Shown here: in pieces, positions 13,650 to 23,614 of the stretch
Layout of the letters: the number at the start of each line of letters is the position of its first letter
Position numbering within the stretch: the stretch's first letter is position 1
Virus record (IMG/VR): IMGVR_UViG_3300023116_000355
Coordinates: 1-23,976 of that record
Origin: a virus
Direction: 5' to 3' (one strand)
DNA: 23,976 bases
Position numbers and translations under genes: made by a program
Notes under the pieces: generated by a model
What the model was told of the DNA's origin: nothing
Databases searched by the model: none
What the model saw: the letters and a program-made list of their open reading frames with translations, nothing else

Positions 13650-13793
13650 ATGGCTTTAAAACAAGAATGCTTCTATTGTCAAGAAAAGACAGTAGCAAGA
13701 AGACTTCTTGGTTTTTATGTCGGTTCAACAGAACAGATAAAATTATGGGAATGCCGAGCCTGTAAAGCCATTTGGTCGGAAAAAACAAATTGA
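13650..13793 (+). CDS. Zinc-ribbon protein, 47 residues
   Basis: The last gene of the rightward operon. It has two knuckles, C7-F-Y-C10 and C35-R-A-C38, joined by a strand-rich linker (TVARRLLGFYVGSTEQIKLWE), the layout of a small zinc ribbon such as those in transcription-related proteins. AGTGAT precedes the ATG by 4 bases and overlaps the upstream stop. The stop codon lies at the edge of the terminator hairpin. A DNA- or RNA-polymerase-binding role is possible but unproven. Confidence 0.75.
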   Translation: MALKQECFYCQEKTVARRLLGFYVGSTEQIKLWECRACKAIWSEKTN

Positions 13794-13823
13794 GGGAGCG
13801 TATGCTCTCTCTCCTTTTTTTTT
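13792..13823 (+). terminator. Strong hairpin and T9 terminator of the rightward operon, possibly bidirectional
   Basis: GAGGGAGC (13792-13799) pairs with GCTCTCTC (13804-13811) with one G-U pair and a GTAT loop, followed after CC-like bases by nine T (13815-13823) and a second T7 run. Read from the other strand the same hairpin is followed by a T-rich stretch (complement of GGAAAAAACAAATT at about 13778-13791), so it may also stop leftward transcripts of the tail genes. Confidence 0.85.
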
Positions 13824-13982
13824 GGATTTTTTTCTATGGCCTATTTTAAATTCGCTTATTACTAATTTTGTTGGGCTAAATGAGAGCATTTTCGCATCTT
13901 AGAAAGGCGACCCCTTGCATTCAAAGGCTACAATCTCGGCCAATGAATGCAACGCAAAAGTTGATATTGTTGAGTCAAATGC
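13824..13982. other. Convergent intergenic stretch with inverted repeat
   Basis: No gene is seen here. It contains an 8-bp perfect inverted repeat, TTGCATTC at 13915-13922 and GAATGCAA at 13945-13952, with a 22-base loop that itself contains GGC and GCC arms. Near the end of the tail-fibre gene TTGT-GAG (13967-13974) and CTC-ACAA (13982-13988) can form a bulged stem. The tail-gene transcripts must end here, so these are candidate leftward termination structures or part of a small RNA. No promoter is recognisable. Confidence 0.6.
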
Positions 13983-15320
13983 TCACAATTTATAAGCCAT
14001 CCATTCAGTCCCGCTTAAACAAATAACTTCCCAAATATCGCCAGCCGCCCCTGTTGGAGTAGTTTGTGATAAAATCTCATAGGCAGTAGTTAGAGGGGTT
14101 CTAGTATTATCTAACAATTGGTCGCCGCTTTGAACATCAATTGTTAAACTTCCTGTTCCAGTAACAGGAAGAATTAATCTATAAATTTGTCCAGTTCTTG
14201 CAGAAGAAGCAGAAGGCAAATTTAAAGTTAAGTTATTTCCTATGGGGTCTAACGAAGCAAGAATAATATAATCTTCATCTGTAATATCATAAGTATTAAA
14301 TGGCGGAGGCGAAGCAGTTTGTTCAACTACATTCACAACTAAGCCTTTTGTTTTAGAAACACCATCTACATGAAGTTCTGCATCGGGAGACGCTACATTA
14401 ATTCCGACACCATCTTGACTTCCATCAACAACTAACATATTGACATTATTATCAGATTCAACTCTAAAATCAACACTAGCCCCTGCTTCATTAAAAACAA
14501 CATTTCCTGCAACACTTAATGAACCTGTTAAATCTATTGCTGATTCTGCTTCTACGGCATCAATGACTCTAGTTGTAGTATGATATAAATTAGTCCCTTC
14601 TGTTAAATCACTAGTGGTTTTTCCTGCAAAATCAGTATCAAAACTAGTATAAGCCGACAAATCAGCAATTTGTTGAGCAGTAGCAGTTTTGATAATATCA
14701 GAGTCATCCGTGTCTTGAAGAATAATTTTATCATCAGTAGCAGGAGTAGGAGTAACCGTTGGTAAGGTATCTAATTTGTAAAGTCCTGTCATAGTAATGC
14801 CGTTGTTATCACCCGTTAATTTACCTGCTTCTGTATAAGTTCCAGAATTATCATAAGCAATACTTAATGAGCGTGAAGAAGGACTATAAGTTAAATATTG
14901 AATCAAAAAAGCACTTGCTCCTGCATTTACATTTCCTAAAACAGCAATAACAGTATCTCCTGAATCAATATCTGCTACTGTGTCAATTCCTCCTGCTCTT
15001 ACTGCAAGAGTAGTATTACTATTTGCTGGTATTACTAGCAAACTGTATGTTGTTCCTCCTGAATTACCAGCAATAGTAAAGGTATTGGGAGATAATGAAA
15101 TAGTTTCTATTTTTCCTTCACGGCTAATCACTCCATCACTTACTGTTCCTGTATTATTACCAGTAGGAGTAATATTAAATCCACTAATAACATAGTTTCC
15201 AAGAATACCATGTGCTAAGGTTTTAATTAACCCAGTATGGGGAAAATCATTTCCATCTTGTATTTGCGTTGGGGTCGTGCCTGTTGTGCTTTGTCCGTAA
15301 TAGTTTGGGTTATTTACCAT
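13983..15320 (-). CDS. Tail fibre protein
   Basis: A 445-residue protein, rich in Thr, Ser, Gly and Asn, with features of viral tail fibres: an N-terminal part beginning NNPNYYGQ with beta-rich repeats; the phrase SDLTEGTNLYHTTTRVIDAV, a linker pattern frequent in marine phage fibres; VGINVASPDAELHVDG, akin to the 'VGIGTTSPxxKLHV' segment that often precedes fibre tips; and a C-terminal beta domain (IILASLDPIGNNLTLNLP...GDIWEVICLSGTEWMAYKL). No intramolecular chaperone is seen. GAGGTGG lies upstream of the ATG. As the last gene of the tail cluster it probably carries the receptor-contact end. Confidence 0.85.
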   Translation of the reverse strand: MVNNPNYYGQSTTGTTPTQIQDGNDFPHTGLIKTLAHGILGNYVISGFNITPTGNNTGTVSDGVISREGKIETISLSPNTFTIAGNSGGTTYSLLVIPANSNTTLAVRAGGIDTVADIDSGDTVIAVLGNVNAGASAFLIQYLTYSPSSRSLSIAYDNSGTYTEAGKLTGDNNGITMTGLYKLDTLPTVTPTPATDDKIILQDTDDSDIIKTATAQQIADLSAYTSFDTDFAGKTTSDLTEGTNLYHTTTRVIDAVEAESAIDLTGSLSVAGNVVFNEAGASVDFRVESDNNVNMLVVDGSQDGVGINVASPDAELHVDGVSKTKGLVVNVVEQTASPPPFNTYDITDEDYIILASLDPIGNNLTLNLPSASSARTGQIYRLILPVTGTGSLTIDVQSGDQLLDNTRTPLTTAYEILSQTTPTGAAGDIWEVICLSGTEWMAYKL

Positions 15321-15321
15321 G

Positions 15322-15699
15322 TCATTCCACCTCTAAAATAAGAAATAGTTCTAATGTTTCGCTTGTTGAAAAAGGGCCAACTCCTGAAAAATTTTGTCTA
15401 ATTAACATATTATCTTCTCCTGTATAAACAGCAGTAATGTCTGCATTAGTATTAGCATCATCAAAAATACCTAGTTCTCGTATAACTTGTCCTTGGATAG
15501 TATTACCAGAAATGCTTAATTTAATTTCCATTATATTATTATTGGTTGAAACTGCTTTAACAACAGTCGCACCAGATAAAGGAGAATCTAAATCATTATT
15601 AATAGGATTAGTAGAATTTCCTCCAATTCCTACCTTTCCAGAACTTATAATACTCTGAATGTATTCAGCAATAACCTGTTTTCCTGCTTCTGTTATCAT
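15322..15699 (-). CDS. Collar-fibre/baseplate-like tail protein, 125 residues
   Basis: The protein begins with a helix (EAGKQVIAEYIQSI), followed by GKVGIGGNSTNP, and contains QVIRELGIFDD, a motif seen in phage tail-collar and fibre N-terminal proteins (I.ElGlFD). The rest is beta-rich. It overlaps the tail hub gene by 4 bases (ATGA) and ends one base before the fibre gene, so it probably links the hub to the fibre. GAGGTTGAT serves as the ribosome site. Confidence 0.75.
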   Translation of the reverse strand: MITEAGKQVIAEYIQSIISSGKVGIGGNSTNPINNDLDSPLSGATVVKAVSTNNNIMEIKLSISGNTIQGQVIRELGIFDDANTNADITAVYTGEDNMLIRQNFSGVGPFSTSETLELFLILEVE

Positions 15700-18600
15700 G
15701 TTAAATCAACCTCGGTAATATCAGTAATTGTAGTCGTTCCGCCGTTAAATCCAAGTGATTGTGAACCAGTATTTAGAGGTGTCGTAAAACCAAGTCCACC
15801 CCCACCCGAAGTAGTTGATTTGCGTATTTTAAGTTTTAGTGGCTTTAATTTAATAGTGTCTAAGAAATCATAAGATACTTCATCACTAGTTAAATCCTTA
15901 CTTCTCAAAGAAGCACTTGTATTTCGGTTTGAAATTAAAATACCAGATAGAGTATCAGATAAATCTTTGCTATATCTCCCAAGTGTTAATTTAATAAAAC
16001 CAGATAAATTATATTTCATTTCTAAAACTAAAAAAGTGCTCAAAGGAATATTTTCTTGAGGCAGTTCAACTTGAATAATATCTCCGACTTTTAATTGACT
16101 TATTCCCTTACTGTGCATTGTTAAAACTAATTTTTGATTTAGAGTAGAATGTATTCTTAATAATCTTGATGCTTCTTTATCTGTTTCTCCTTGAGTTAAA
16201 AGAGACTCATCTATTACATCAAATGATTTTCTTCCTCTCTTTTGAATAGATTTTAAATCCTTTCTAACTGATTTATGTTGCCTACCATAAACAGTAATTT
16301 CATTATAGTAATCAAAAAGAGTTGATACTTTTTCAAACTCACTAATAAGATAATCATCACTATCATTAATAAGAATATTAGTATAATAATCAGCATTTGT
16401 TTTTAATACTGCATTAAACACATTATCTTCTTCTATTAATTTCATGTTCTTTTTATTTAGAACAAAATTAATAGCACTAAACAAATCAACACCTTGATAA
16501 TTGGGACTGAGATATAATGGGCTATCATCGTTTGAATCTAGGCTAAACGAAATCTCTTCATTCTCCATTAATTCATTAATAATATCTTTTCCTTCTAAAC
16601 CAATATTTAACGATGTTCCGATACAGGCTCTTGTTGGAGAAATATTTAAAGTATTAACAGTAGTAATAGTAAAAGGCTCGCTAATACTAACAATACCATG
16701 TTGTTCTTTTATTTCAGAAAATTTTAAACCTATTTCTTTTTCAGTAGTATAATCTTTATTTTCAAAAACAGAAATAGATGAAGAATATTTATTATCCCCA
16801 TCGCTTAGATACAATGAATGTTCTCCTTCGGGAAGAATATCTAAAAAGTTTTTTGCTTTTCTAATGACTAAATAATCTTCATTTGAACTTTGTTTATCTA
16901 CATCAACTGCAACATACATTGACAAAAAGCCTTCTCTTCTTGGGCCATTTCCGTTATCACCTTTATATCCTTCTAAAATATCAATATCTTGATTTATGTC
17001 ATACATTTTATTGTCATTTGGCATTTTAGTATATCCATGAGAAAGCATATTTAAAGTAATTTCATTGGGAGTAAAGTTATAAAAAGTAGTTTCGTTGGGT
17101 TTAAGTATTCTATAAGCAGTTGCATCAGTTAAGGTCTTATCTGTTATAATTATATGCTTTTTTGCATTAACTGGTGTCCCCAAAGAGTTTTTAGTTTGAA
17201 TAGTAGTAGAATTGGCGACTTCGTGAGAAACAATATAAATTATTTCTTCGGGAATAACCCCATGCATAGAATTACCAGTATTTAATGATTCTGTTCCAGT
17301 AGTGATAGTTGTTTGAGTAATAGTGTTATAACCACTTTCCGAAACTAAATAGCAACCAGTTAAGTCTATCATATCTATCCAAGCATTCTGTGAAGCAAAT
17401 ACATCTAGTCCATATCTATATAAATCACCATTTGATGATTTAACAGTCACTACTGTTTCATGGTCGCCAGATTCAAACCAAAATCTTGGTTTTATTCCAA
17501 ATCTTATTCCTGTTGCTTCATATGGGCCACTTCCCGAAGCAACTAAAGTATTTGCTGTTAAATCTGGATATTTGTATTGGACAAAATGTGTTCCGCTTTG
17601 TAAGGTTAAAAAATCAGTATAAAAAGAACCATCATCTGCTTGTTTAATAGCATCTCCCGATAATCCAACGGTTGTTCCTGTTTGAATGTCTATTGTATTT
17701 CCATCTTCAATGTTATAAGTATCTAAAATGACGGCAATCCCCTGTTTAAAAATATTTCCTGAACTTGCGAAATATTGATAAATTGGACGAGAAGGCATTT
17801 GTCTGATTGTAGAAGATAAAGAACTTTTAGTATTTGCATATAAAAATCTTATAGGCGTAGCAATAACATCCGAAGAAGAAAAAACTCCTGATAAAGTAGT
17901 TGAAAAATTATTACTATACCAATTATTACTAGTATCTGTTTGATAGTTTGCAGTAATAATTGCTCCTTTTTGAATATGAGGTGTCATTTGTTGCATAAAG
18001 GTATCATCTTTAGCACCTCTTGTGAAAATAGTTGTTTCATCATCTAAAACAAATAAATTACCACTTGTAAATGTTCCTTCTTCATTTAAATAGGCATCAG
18101 TTTGTAAAGTAATAACTGGATGGGAATAACTAGAAATAATACCTATAAATTGGTAATTACTATCATATAATTCTCCTGTTGGTGCGGGAGAAATAGCAGA
18201 ACCAGTAATGTGTATTTCATCACTATTAGCACTTAATGTGCTAGCAATATCTATTGCTCTTGCTAAATCAGTAAATGTCCTTCCTTTAAAATCAGAAAAT
18301 CCTTTAAGATAGTTTTCATTTTTAACCTTTCCTTTTTCAGGATTATATTGATTAAAATGAGTATCAAAACAAATTTCAGTTAATCTCATAATTCCAAATC
18401 TTTTAAGAGAAGATATTTCTCTTTCTGAATTAAAAGAAATAGTTTGAAAAGATTTATCACTTAAAGCCAATTTTTTACCTGAAGAAGTATTACTATAATT
18501 TAAACTCTCATCAATAATTTCTTTTTCTTGTAATAAAAATAAGTTGTAAGAATTAATTGTTTTATTACCATCCATCAAACTATCATTCCTTAAAGAAGAG

Positions 18601-21600
18601 TATGGAAGTAAATCAGAATTTAAATACATAAATAGGGTAGCCGAAGGAGTATTTAGTTGGTCTAAAGTAACCAAAAGAGAGTCAATTTCAGGAACAAATG
18701 CAGATGTTTTGTTAGGGTATTTATCTTCAGATGCAACATATTTTCTTATTCTTTGTAAGTTTTGAAATAAAGAACCAAGTGCGCTTCCAAAACCTCTCAT
18801 ATCTAAATCAGCATGAATATCATCACCTGTTCCAGTTGTATCGTAAAAGGTTTTATTATCGGAATTAATATTTGGTTTAAATTTATAAGCAATAGAAGAA
18901 TATTTTAATTTAGAAGTATTTGGATAAGTTTGGAAACTAGAATATTGGGAAACCCTTTTTTTCCTAGTCAGATTAAAACTTCCTTTAGATTTACTCATTA
19001 GCCTATAATAAGGTTGTCCGTATTTTTTACTAATATCAGTATTATCTAAATCCCAACAATTTGTATAATTTAAAGGAACTGCTCCAGAAGAAGTGATTTT
19101 GGGATGAGGAATTGTTAAAATTTTACTGTTCCATAAATGCGCCCCATTAACAAAAAATAAATCATGCGTGTCTTTATCAGCCTTAAATATTTTATATATA
19201 CTTAAATTATATGTAAAATCTCTATCTAAATATACTAAATTATTATTGTTTGCCGTTCCTCTTTTCATGCTAAGAATAACAACATATCCTGCAAAAACTG
19301 CACTTTCTGTATCTTCTCCAACAAAAACGGCATCCCCTACATTTAGATTTTTAATACCATCACTTGTTGCCTCTAAGATATTATTTCTAGTATTATTTGC
19401 TCCGCCAACAGTTGTCAAATCGGCAATTTCTGTTAAAGTATAACTTTCACTATTTTCAAAATTAGCAATTTTTCTTCCTAAAGTAATAGGAATATATGGG
19501 GCTAAGGTAATTTCTGAAAGATTTTCATTGTTATTTACTGAAACAATTTCAAAGTCTATTAAGGTATTAATTGTATCTAAGTCAGTATTTGAAAGTCTAG
19601 TTTGAAATTTATAGTCATTGTCAATAGAAGAAGGATATAAAATATCATATCCTATTGCTTCAGTATTTGTAGAATTAGAAGTATTAGGTAATTCAGTAGT
19701 TTCGGAAGAGCCTGTTAAACTTTTCCCTGAAGTAAAAATAATTCCTTTATTAGCAGAGCCAGTTAAACTAGTAGGATTTAAAGAATTATATTGAGAAGAA
19801 GATAATGCTTTATTTAAAATATAGTTCTTTTCTGTCTCAACATATATTTTTTCGGAATAAACTTGACTTAATGCTCCTCTAGTTAAAGTAATAGTCAAAG
19901 GGTCGCCAGTAGCAGTTAAAATTTCTCCAATATATCCATTAGCAGTAAATAGTTTATTTCCTGCAACGGGCAAAATATCAAAGTCAGCAACATTTACTCC
20001 TGTTGCTAGACTAGTATCTCCAATATCAAGAGAAAAGTTGGTTGAATCAATTTGTGATAATTTATTATATGGGCTGTTAGAAGAATAAATAACATCTTGA
20101 CTAAACAGAATATTTCTGTTAATAATCGGAGAAAGCAACTTATTAAACTTATCTCTTCCTTGGATTTTCATAATAGTTTGTCCATCTTCTTTAGTGGACT
20201 CTATGTTTTCAACTTCACCATTAAATCTTTCAACAAACAAATAATACTGCCCTGTCAAATAATTTAACGCAGAATCATTATAAGAGTCTTTTGAATAGGA
20301 TAAAGTAATCATATTTTTAGTTGCATCACAAGCAGTAATATCTGCAAAAATACCATTAAAGTTCAATGCGCTAAATGCAATATACATCTTGCTAAACCTT
20401 CCATTAAGCAAGGAAATATCAAGCATAAGTGTCCTGTCTTTTGCGTTATATGCTCGCCTGTAAAGGACGGCATCGGTTGATGGTGAAACGCTAACAGATG
20501 CAAAAAGAGCATCGGTGGGGAGTCTCGCAACAGACTCAAAGACGATGTTCTGAGTGTTGTTGCTGAACCCACCAAACGAAGAAACAAGCATGATGTAATC
20601 ATCTATTTTAACTTCATCTCCTGTGTTTAATACTGTTTGTAGGTCATAGTCACAATAGAAGTCAAAAGCATTCGTGCTAGTAGTTTGTTTGTATTTTGCT
20701 TTGAGAGGATAAAATGTATCTAAATCTCCTTGATGTATATTATCTCTAACCCTATATTCATAAAATTCTTCAATTTTCTTAGGTAAAATTCTAGCATTGT
20801 CTATAATACTAGTTTCTGAAAAGCCAGCCTTTCCATCAATTGATTCTGTATTTATATGGTCATATACATGATAAACCAAGTTTGCCTTTAATGGAGAAAA
20901 ATCATAATGTAAATATCTTTGTGGGCCAGTATGTTCTTGATAACCAGCAATATAATCATCTTGTTCTCTTCTAGCGTTAGGAAACATTTTGTTATATAAA
21001 TTAGAAGTAGCAGTAATAGTATTACCTTCATTAGTGGTAATAGACCCAGTAGTAGTATCATCTAAATCTCTTAATTTATCAGTAAAAGAAACAAAATGAG
21101 AGTATTTACTATAATCTTTAATAACTTCTCCAAAGTCTTGGACTGTTCTAAATACAACTGCATTTGTTGTATTAAATGTAAAAGAACCAGCATTACCAAA
21201 TCTTTGCATAGCATAATATTTGGTATTGTGATTTAGTTCATCGGGCTTATCTAACAAATCATTAAAAAAGTAAAATAAAGGCCTTGAACAATTTAAATTA
21301 TTTGCTAAATCTAAACTAAGACTATTTTGCAGTATTCCTCCCGAAAATGCTAAAATAGTTGGGCCAGTTTTATAGTGGCCTTGAATAATCATAAATTTTG
21401 TATTTTTAGGAATTTCATTTCCTAGTTTTGGTTCAAATTCAAAAGCATCTCCTTCTTCATCTTCTGTAATAACTTCTGTTATTCTTGCGAAGTGGTGTTT
21501 AGTGTCATCATCTGAATAAATTAAAACAAAATAATAATAAAGGTCAAATGAATAAGTTGGTGTATCAAATTGTATTCCTTCTTGTGTAAGTGCATCATAA

Positions 21601-21797
21601 CATTTTATTCTAAAACCTTTTGTGGTTTGTAAATTAGAATATTCTGCTTCTACTCCCTTATAATATCTAGGAATAAAAACATCTCCATCGTCTGCACCAA
21701 TAGCAGTAAATATTCTATTATTATTCAATGCTCCTAGACTATCACTAAAAACAGGATTTGTTGGGGCATTTGCTGTGTCGCTTAAATCAACAGTCAT
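15696..21797 (-). CDS. Giant tail hub / Tal-like protein, 2033 residues
   Basis: The longest gene in the window. Its place after tape measure and Dit-like genes and before the fibres is that of the siphovirus tail-associated protein (Tal/gpJ). The last third carries a hub-like segment: DLFSAINFVLNKKNMKLIEEDN, then YYNEITVYGRQHKSVRKDLKSIQKRGRKSF and GISQLKVGDIIQVELP, a pattern typical of gp27-type baseplate hub domains. The long N-terminal and middle regions are beta-rich and rich in Ser, Asn, Asp and Tyr, with no catalytic motif I can recognise. It ends in a Gly-rich low-complexity tail (TTSGGGGLGFTTPLNTGSQS). A strong GAGGAGGTGG precedes the ATG. A GC-richer patch covers about 20400-20600 (residues 400-465). 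Confidence 0.8.
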   Translation of the reverse strand: MTVDLSDTANAPTNPVFSDSLGALNNNRIFTAIGADDGDVFIPRYYKGVEAEYSNLQTTKGFRIKCYDALTQEGIQFDTPTYSFDLYYYFVLIYSDDDTKHHFARITEVITEDEEGDAFEFEPKLGNEIPKNTKFMIIQGHYKTGPTILAFSGGILQNSLSLDLANNLNCSRPLFYFFNDLLDKPDELNHNTKYYAMQRFGNAGSFTFNTTNAVVFRTVQDFGEVIKDYSKYSHFVSFTDKLRDLDDTTTGSITTNEGNTITATSNLYNKMFPNARREQDDYIAGYQEHTGPQRYLHYDFSPLKANLVYHVYDHINTESIDGKAGFSETSIIDNARILPKKIEEFYEYRVRDNIHQGDLDTFYPLKAKYKQTTSTNAFDFYCDYDLQTVLNTGDEVKIDDYIMLVSSFGGFSNNTQNIVFESVARLPTDALFASVSVSPSTDAVLYRRAYNAKDRTLMLDISLLNGRFSKMYIAFSALNFNGIFADITACDATKNMITLSYSKDSYNDSALNYLTGQYYLFVERFNGEVENIESTKEDGQTIMKIQGRDKFNKLLSPIINRNILFSQDVIYSSNSPYNKLSQIDSTNFSLDIGDTSLATGVNVADFDILPVAGNKLFTANGYIGEILTATGDPLTITLTRGALSQVYSEKIYVETEKNYILNKALSSSQYNSLNPTSLTGSANKGIIFTSGKSLTGSSETTELPNTSNSTNTEAIGYDILYPSSIDNDYKFQTRLSNTDLDTINTLIDFEIVSVNNNENLSEITLAPYIPITLGRKIANFENSESYTLTEIADLTTVGGANNTRNNILEATSDGIKNLNVGDAVFVGEDTESAVFAGYVVILSMKRGTANNNNLVYLDRDFTYNLSIYKIFKADKDTHDLFFVNGAHLWNSKILTIPHPKITSSGAVPLNYTNCWDLDNTDISKKYGQPYYRLMSKSKGSFNLTRKKRVSQYSSFQTYPNTSKLKYSSIAYKFKPNINSDNKTFYDTTGTGDDIHADLDMRGFGSALGSLFQNLQRIRKYVASEDKYPNKTSAFVPEIDSLLVTLDQLNTPSATLFMYLNSDLLPYSSLRNDSLMDGNKTINSYNLFLLQEKEIIDESLNYSNTSSGKKLALSDKSFQTISFNSEREISSLKRFGIMRLTEICFDTHFNQYNPEKGKVKNENYLKGFSDFKGRTFTDLARAIDIASTLSANSDEIHITGSAISPAPTGELYDSNYQFIGIISSYSHPVITLQTDAYLNEEGTFTSGNLFVLDDETTIFTRGAKDDTFMQQMTPHIQKGAIITANYQTDTSNNWYSNNFSTTLSGVFSSSDVIATPIRFLYANTKSSLSSTIRQMPSRPIYQYFASSGNIFKQGIAVILDTYNIEDGNTIDIQTGTTVGLSGDAIKQADDGSFYTDFLTLQSGTHFVQYKYPDLTANTLVASGSGPYEATGIRFGIKPRFWFESGDHETVVTVKSSNGDLYRYGLDVFASQNAWIDMIDLTGCYLVSESGYNTITQTTITTGTESLNTGNSMHGVIPEEIIYIVSHEVANSTTIQTKNSLGTPVNAKKHIIITDKTLTDATAYRILKPNETTFYNFTPNEITLNMLSHGYTKMPNDNKMYDINQDIDILEGYKGDNGNGPRREGFLSMYVAVDVDKQSSNEDYLVIRKAKNFLDILPEGEHSLYLSDGDNKYSSSISVFENKDYTTEKEIGLKFSEIKEQHGIVSISEPFTITTVNTLNISPTRACIGTSLNIGLEGKDIINELMENEEISFSLDSNDDSPLYLSPNYQGVDLFSAINFVLNKKNMKLIEEDNVFNAVLKTNADYYTNILINDSDDYLISEFEKVSTLFDYYNEITVYGRQHKSVRKDLKSIQKRGRKSFDVIDESLLTQGETDKEASRLLRIHSTLNQKLVLTMHSKGISQLKVGDIIQVELPQENIPLSTFLVLEMKYNLSGFIKLTLGRYSKDLSDTLSGILISNRNTSASLRSKDLTSDEVSYDFLDTIKLKPLKLKIRKSTTSGGGGLGFTTPLNTGSQSLGFNGGTTTITDITEVDLT

Positions 21798-22981
21798 AAG
21801 TCCACCTCCTCAAATCGTAAATATAATACAGTATTATCATAATTAGGTAATAAATTACTTACTCCATTAAATTCATTTTTCTTAATGTTTAAGATAGCAA
21901 GTTCATGCAATTCTCCCATGAATTGATTGTTGGTCTGTGCTGAACCTGCGCCCGTTGAACCTGTTCCGTTTGCTCCTATGTAAAAATCTTCCTCCGCTAA
22001 AGAAAAAGAACCCGAACCAGAATACTTCTGTTGTAGTATTTTATTACCATTAAAAAACAAAGAAATGCTTTTATTCTGTTCTGAATAAGTGCAAGCAATA
22101 TGATATAAATTATTGATATAGTTTGGTTCTTGTTCTGCTTTTACGAAAATAAAATCACTTGTTGTCAAGGTAATGCTTGGAGTGCTGGTTAAAACAATAT
22201 CACTTGCATTTGCTTGATTAACAGTTCCTAAAGAAATAAAGTCTTTTCCTTGTTTGGTAAATACTTCAATTTTATCCCCGCCAAACAAATAATTACTTGC
22301 ACCCGCTAACCCTATTGTTGAACCGCTAACGCTTGTAATAATTCCCAATTGTCTATATTTAGTTTTATTTGTTGAATCATATGTTCTAATATCATTCCCA
22401 CTATTATAGTTATATTGAAAACCCCAATTAGGATAGATGATTTCATCGCTTGTAAAATACTCCATAGGGTCAGTTCCTAATTTAATTCCTACTTTTAATT
22501 TATATCTGGCTGGACTATTTTCATTGTGTAGAGTGTTATTTAGCAAACTGATTTGTAAATCACTACTATGAAATATTCTCATTTCGTGGGAGTATCTATT
22601 ATTTCTTGAAAGATATAATTCGCTTTCATGGTCATTTTCAGTTGAAGCATCATAAATAGATTGCTCTAATCCAGAGTTTATTTTTTTACTGTTTGACACA
22701 TAACCGTTTCCATCAGTATGATTTTCTTTTCTTAAGTTTCCATTAACACTAGAAGTAGGAGCATATAAATCTCCATTACTGCTATGTGTTCCAAAACCAT
22801 TTATTTCATAGGGAGTAAAAATACACTCAAAAGTAAAATCTCCAGTTAAATCCCAAAGACCATAAGTAATATCAGCAGAAGAATCAACAATGTTTTTAGA
22901 GTAGTCAATTGTTAAAAAACCATTACACATAACTGGAAATACCAGCGAGCGTTGTTTTCCGACAAAAATAGAATACGCCAT
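21794..22981 (-). CDS. Tail protein with LamG/concanavalin-like domain
   Basis: A 395-residue protein whose C-terminal 130 residues follow the LamG-like jelly-roll pattern: LYHIACTYSEQNKSISLFFNGNKIL, FYIGANGTG, and QFMGELHELAIL, comparable to 'HHVAVTYD...lylNG...iG......f.G.iDevriy'. Such domains bind sugars or proteins on cell surfaces. The N-terminal part is also beta-rich. I chose the ATG at 22981, 4 bases after the upstream stop; a TTG at 23005 in frame would overlap the upstream gene and is an alternative. It overlaps the hub gene by 4 bases (ATGA). It may decorate the tail tip and help host recognition (inference). Confidence 0.8.
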   Translation of the reverse strand: MAYSIFVGKQRSLVFPVMCNGFLTIDYSKNIVDSSADITYGLWDLTGDFTFECIFTPYEINGFGTHSSNGDLYAPTSSVNGNLRKENHTDGNGYVSNSKKINSGLEQSIYDASTENDHESELYLSRNNRYSHEMRIFHSSDLQISLLNNTLHNENSPARYKLKVGIKLGTDPMEYFTSDEIIYPNWGFQYNYNSGNDIRTYDSTNKTKYRQLGIITSVSGSTIGLAGASNYLFGGDKIEVFTKQGKDFISLGTVNQANASDIVLTSTPSITLTTSDFIFVKAEQEPNYINNLYHIACTYSEQNKSISLFFNGNKILQQKYSGSGSFSLAEEDFYIGANGTGSTGAGSAQTNNQFMGELHELAILNIKKNEFNGVSNLLPNYDNTVLYLRFEEVDL

Positions 22982-22985
22982 AAAA

Positions 22986-23609
22986 TCAGCCCAATACACT
23001 CGCAATAGTAAAATCTAGAGTAAATTCAACTTCTAAAGTTTCTCCACTAAAAGTAAAACCAAAACTAGAAATAAATCCTCTTAAGCCCTTGTATTTTCCA
23101 ACGCTTACATCGGCAGTAGTAGGGAAAGAAAAAGGTAAAACCACATTTTTATTATCTAAACTCAACGCAGCACCTCTAGCATGGAAGGTAAATGGAATAT
23201 TTCTTTCAGCAACTTCGTTATAATCTTCATCAACTGTTGAAGGCATTAAAATCACTAATTCATCAATGGCTTGGTATCTTGCTAAACCTGTTGAATCTAC
23301 ACCCGAAGCAATCATTTGAGCAACTTCATGGGCAGTAAAATTAATTGCTGTGCTTCCGCTATGGCTTCTCTTAAGTTCCATAGGTAAAATAAAACCACTT
23401 AATGAAACTCTTTTATTTGACATTCCTAAATCTAAAGCAGCAGTAACCGATTCGCCTGTAAATAAACCACTAAGAGGAACTGGGATATTAGGAATTGTTT
23501 TATCAACTGAAAAATTAGCCGACACTACTCTTAAAGGAAATGTATCTACATCTATACTCGTTTCATCGTCAAATTGTGCTAGTTTAAGATAAGCATAATA
23601 ATCGGGCAT
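22986..23609 (-). CDS. Tail protein in the distal-tail (Dit) position, 207 residues
   Basis: A beta-rich protein beginning MPDYYAYLKLAQFDDETSI and ending GFISSFGFTFSGETLEVEFTLDFTIASVLG. It lies between the tape-measure end and the LamG-like and hub genes, the place of distal tail proteins in siphoviruses, and its length suits a Dit-like or small tail component. I see no diagnostic motif, so this is by position. I chose the ATG at 23609, preceded by AGGTGAT, over a GTG at 23618. Confidence 0.7.
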   Translation of the reverse strand: MPDYYAYLKLAQFDDETSIDVDTFPLRVVSANFSVDKTIPNIPVPLSGLFTGESVTAALDLGMSNKRVSLSGFILPMELKRSHSGSTAINFTAHEVAQMIASGVDSTGLARYQAIDELVILMPSTVDEDYNEVAERNIPFTFHARGAALSLDNKNVVLPFSFPTTADVSVGKYKGLRGFISSFGFTFSGETLEVEFTLDFTIASVLG

Positions 23610-23614
23610 TAATA

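Noticed and set aside
13900-13960. tRNA or attachment site in the convergent gap
   Set aside because: The inverted repeat does not fit a cloverleaf, and no T-loop consensus or CCA-adjacent acceptor stem is seen.
20363-20602. 79-residue open frame within the GC-rich patch of the tail hub gene
   Set aside because: It is a different frame of the same strand inside a long coding gene and lacks a ribosome site; the patch itself is reported, the frame is not.
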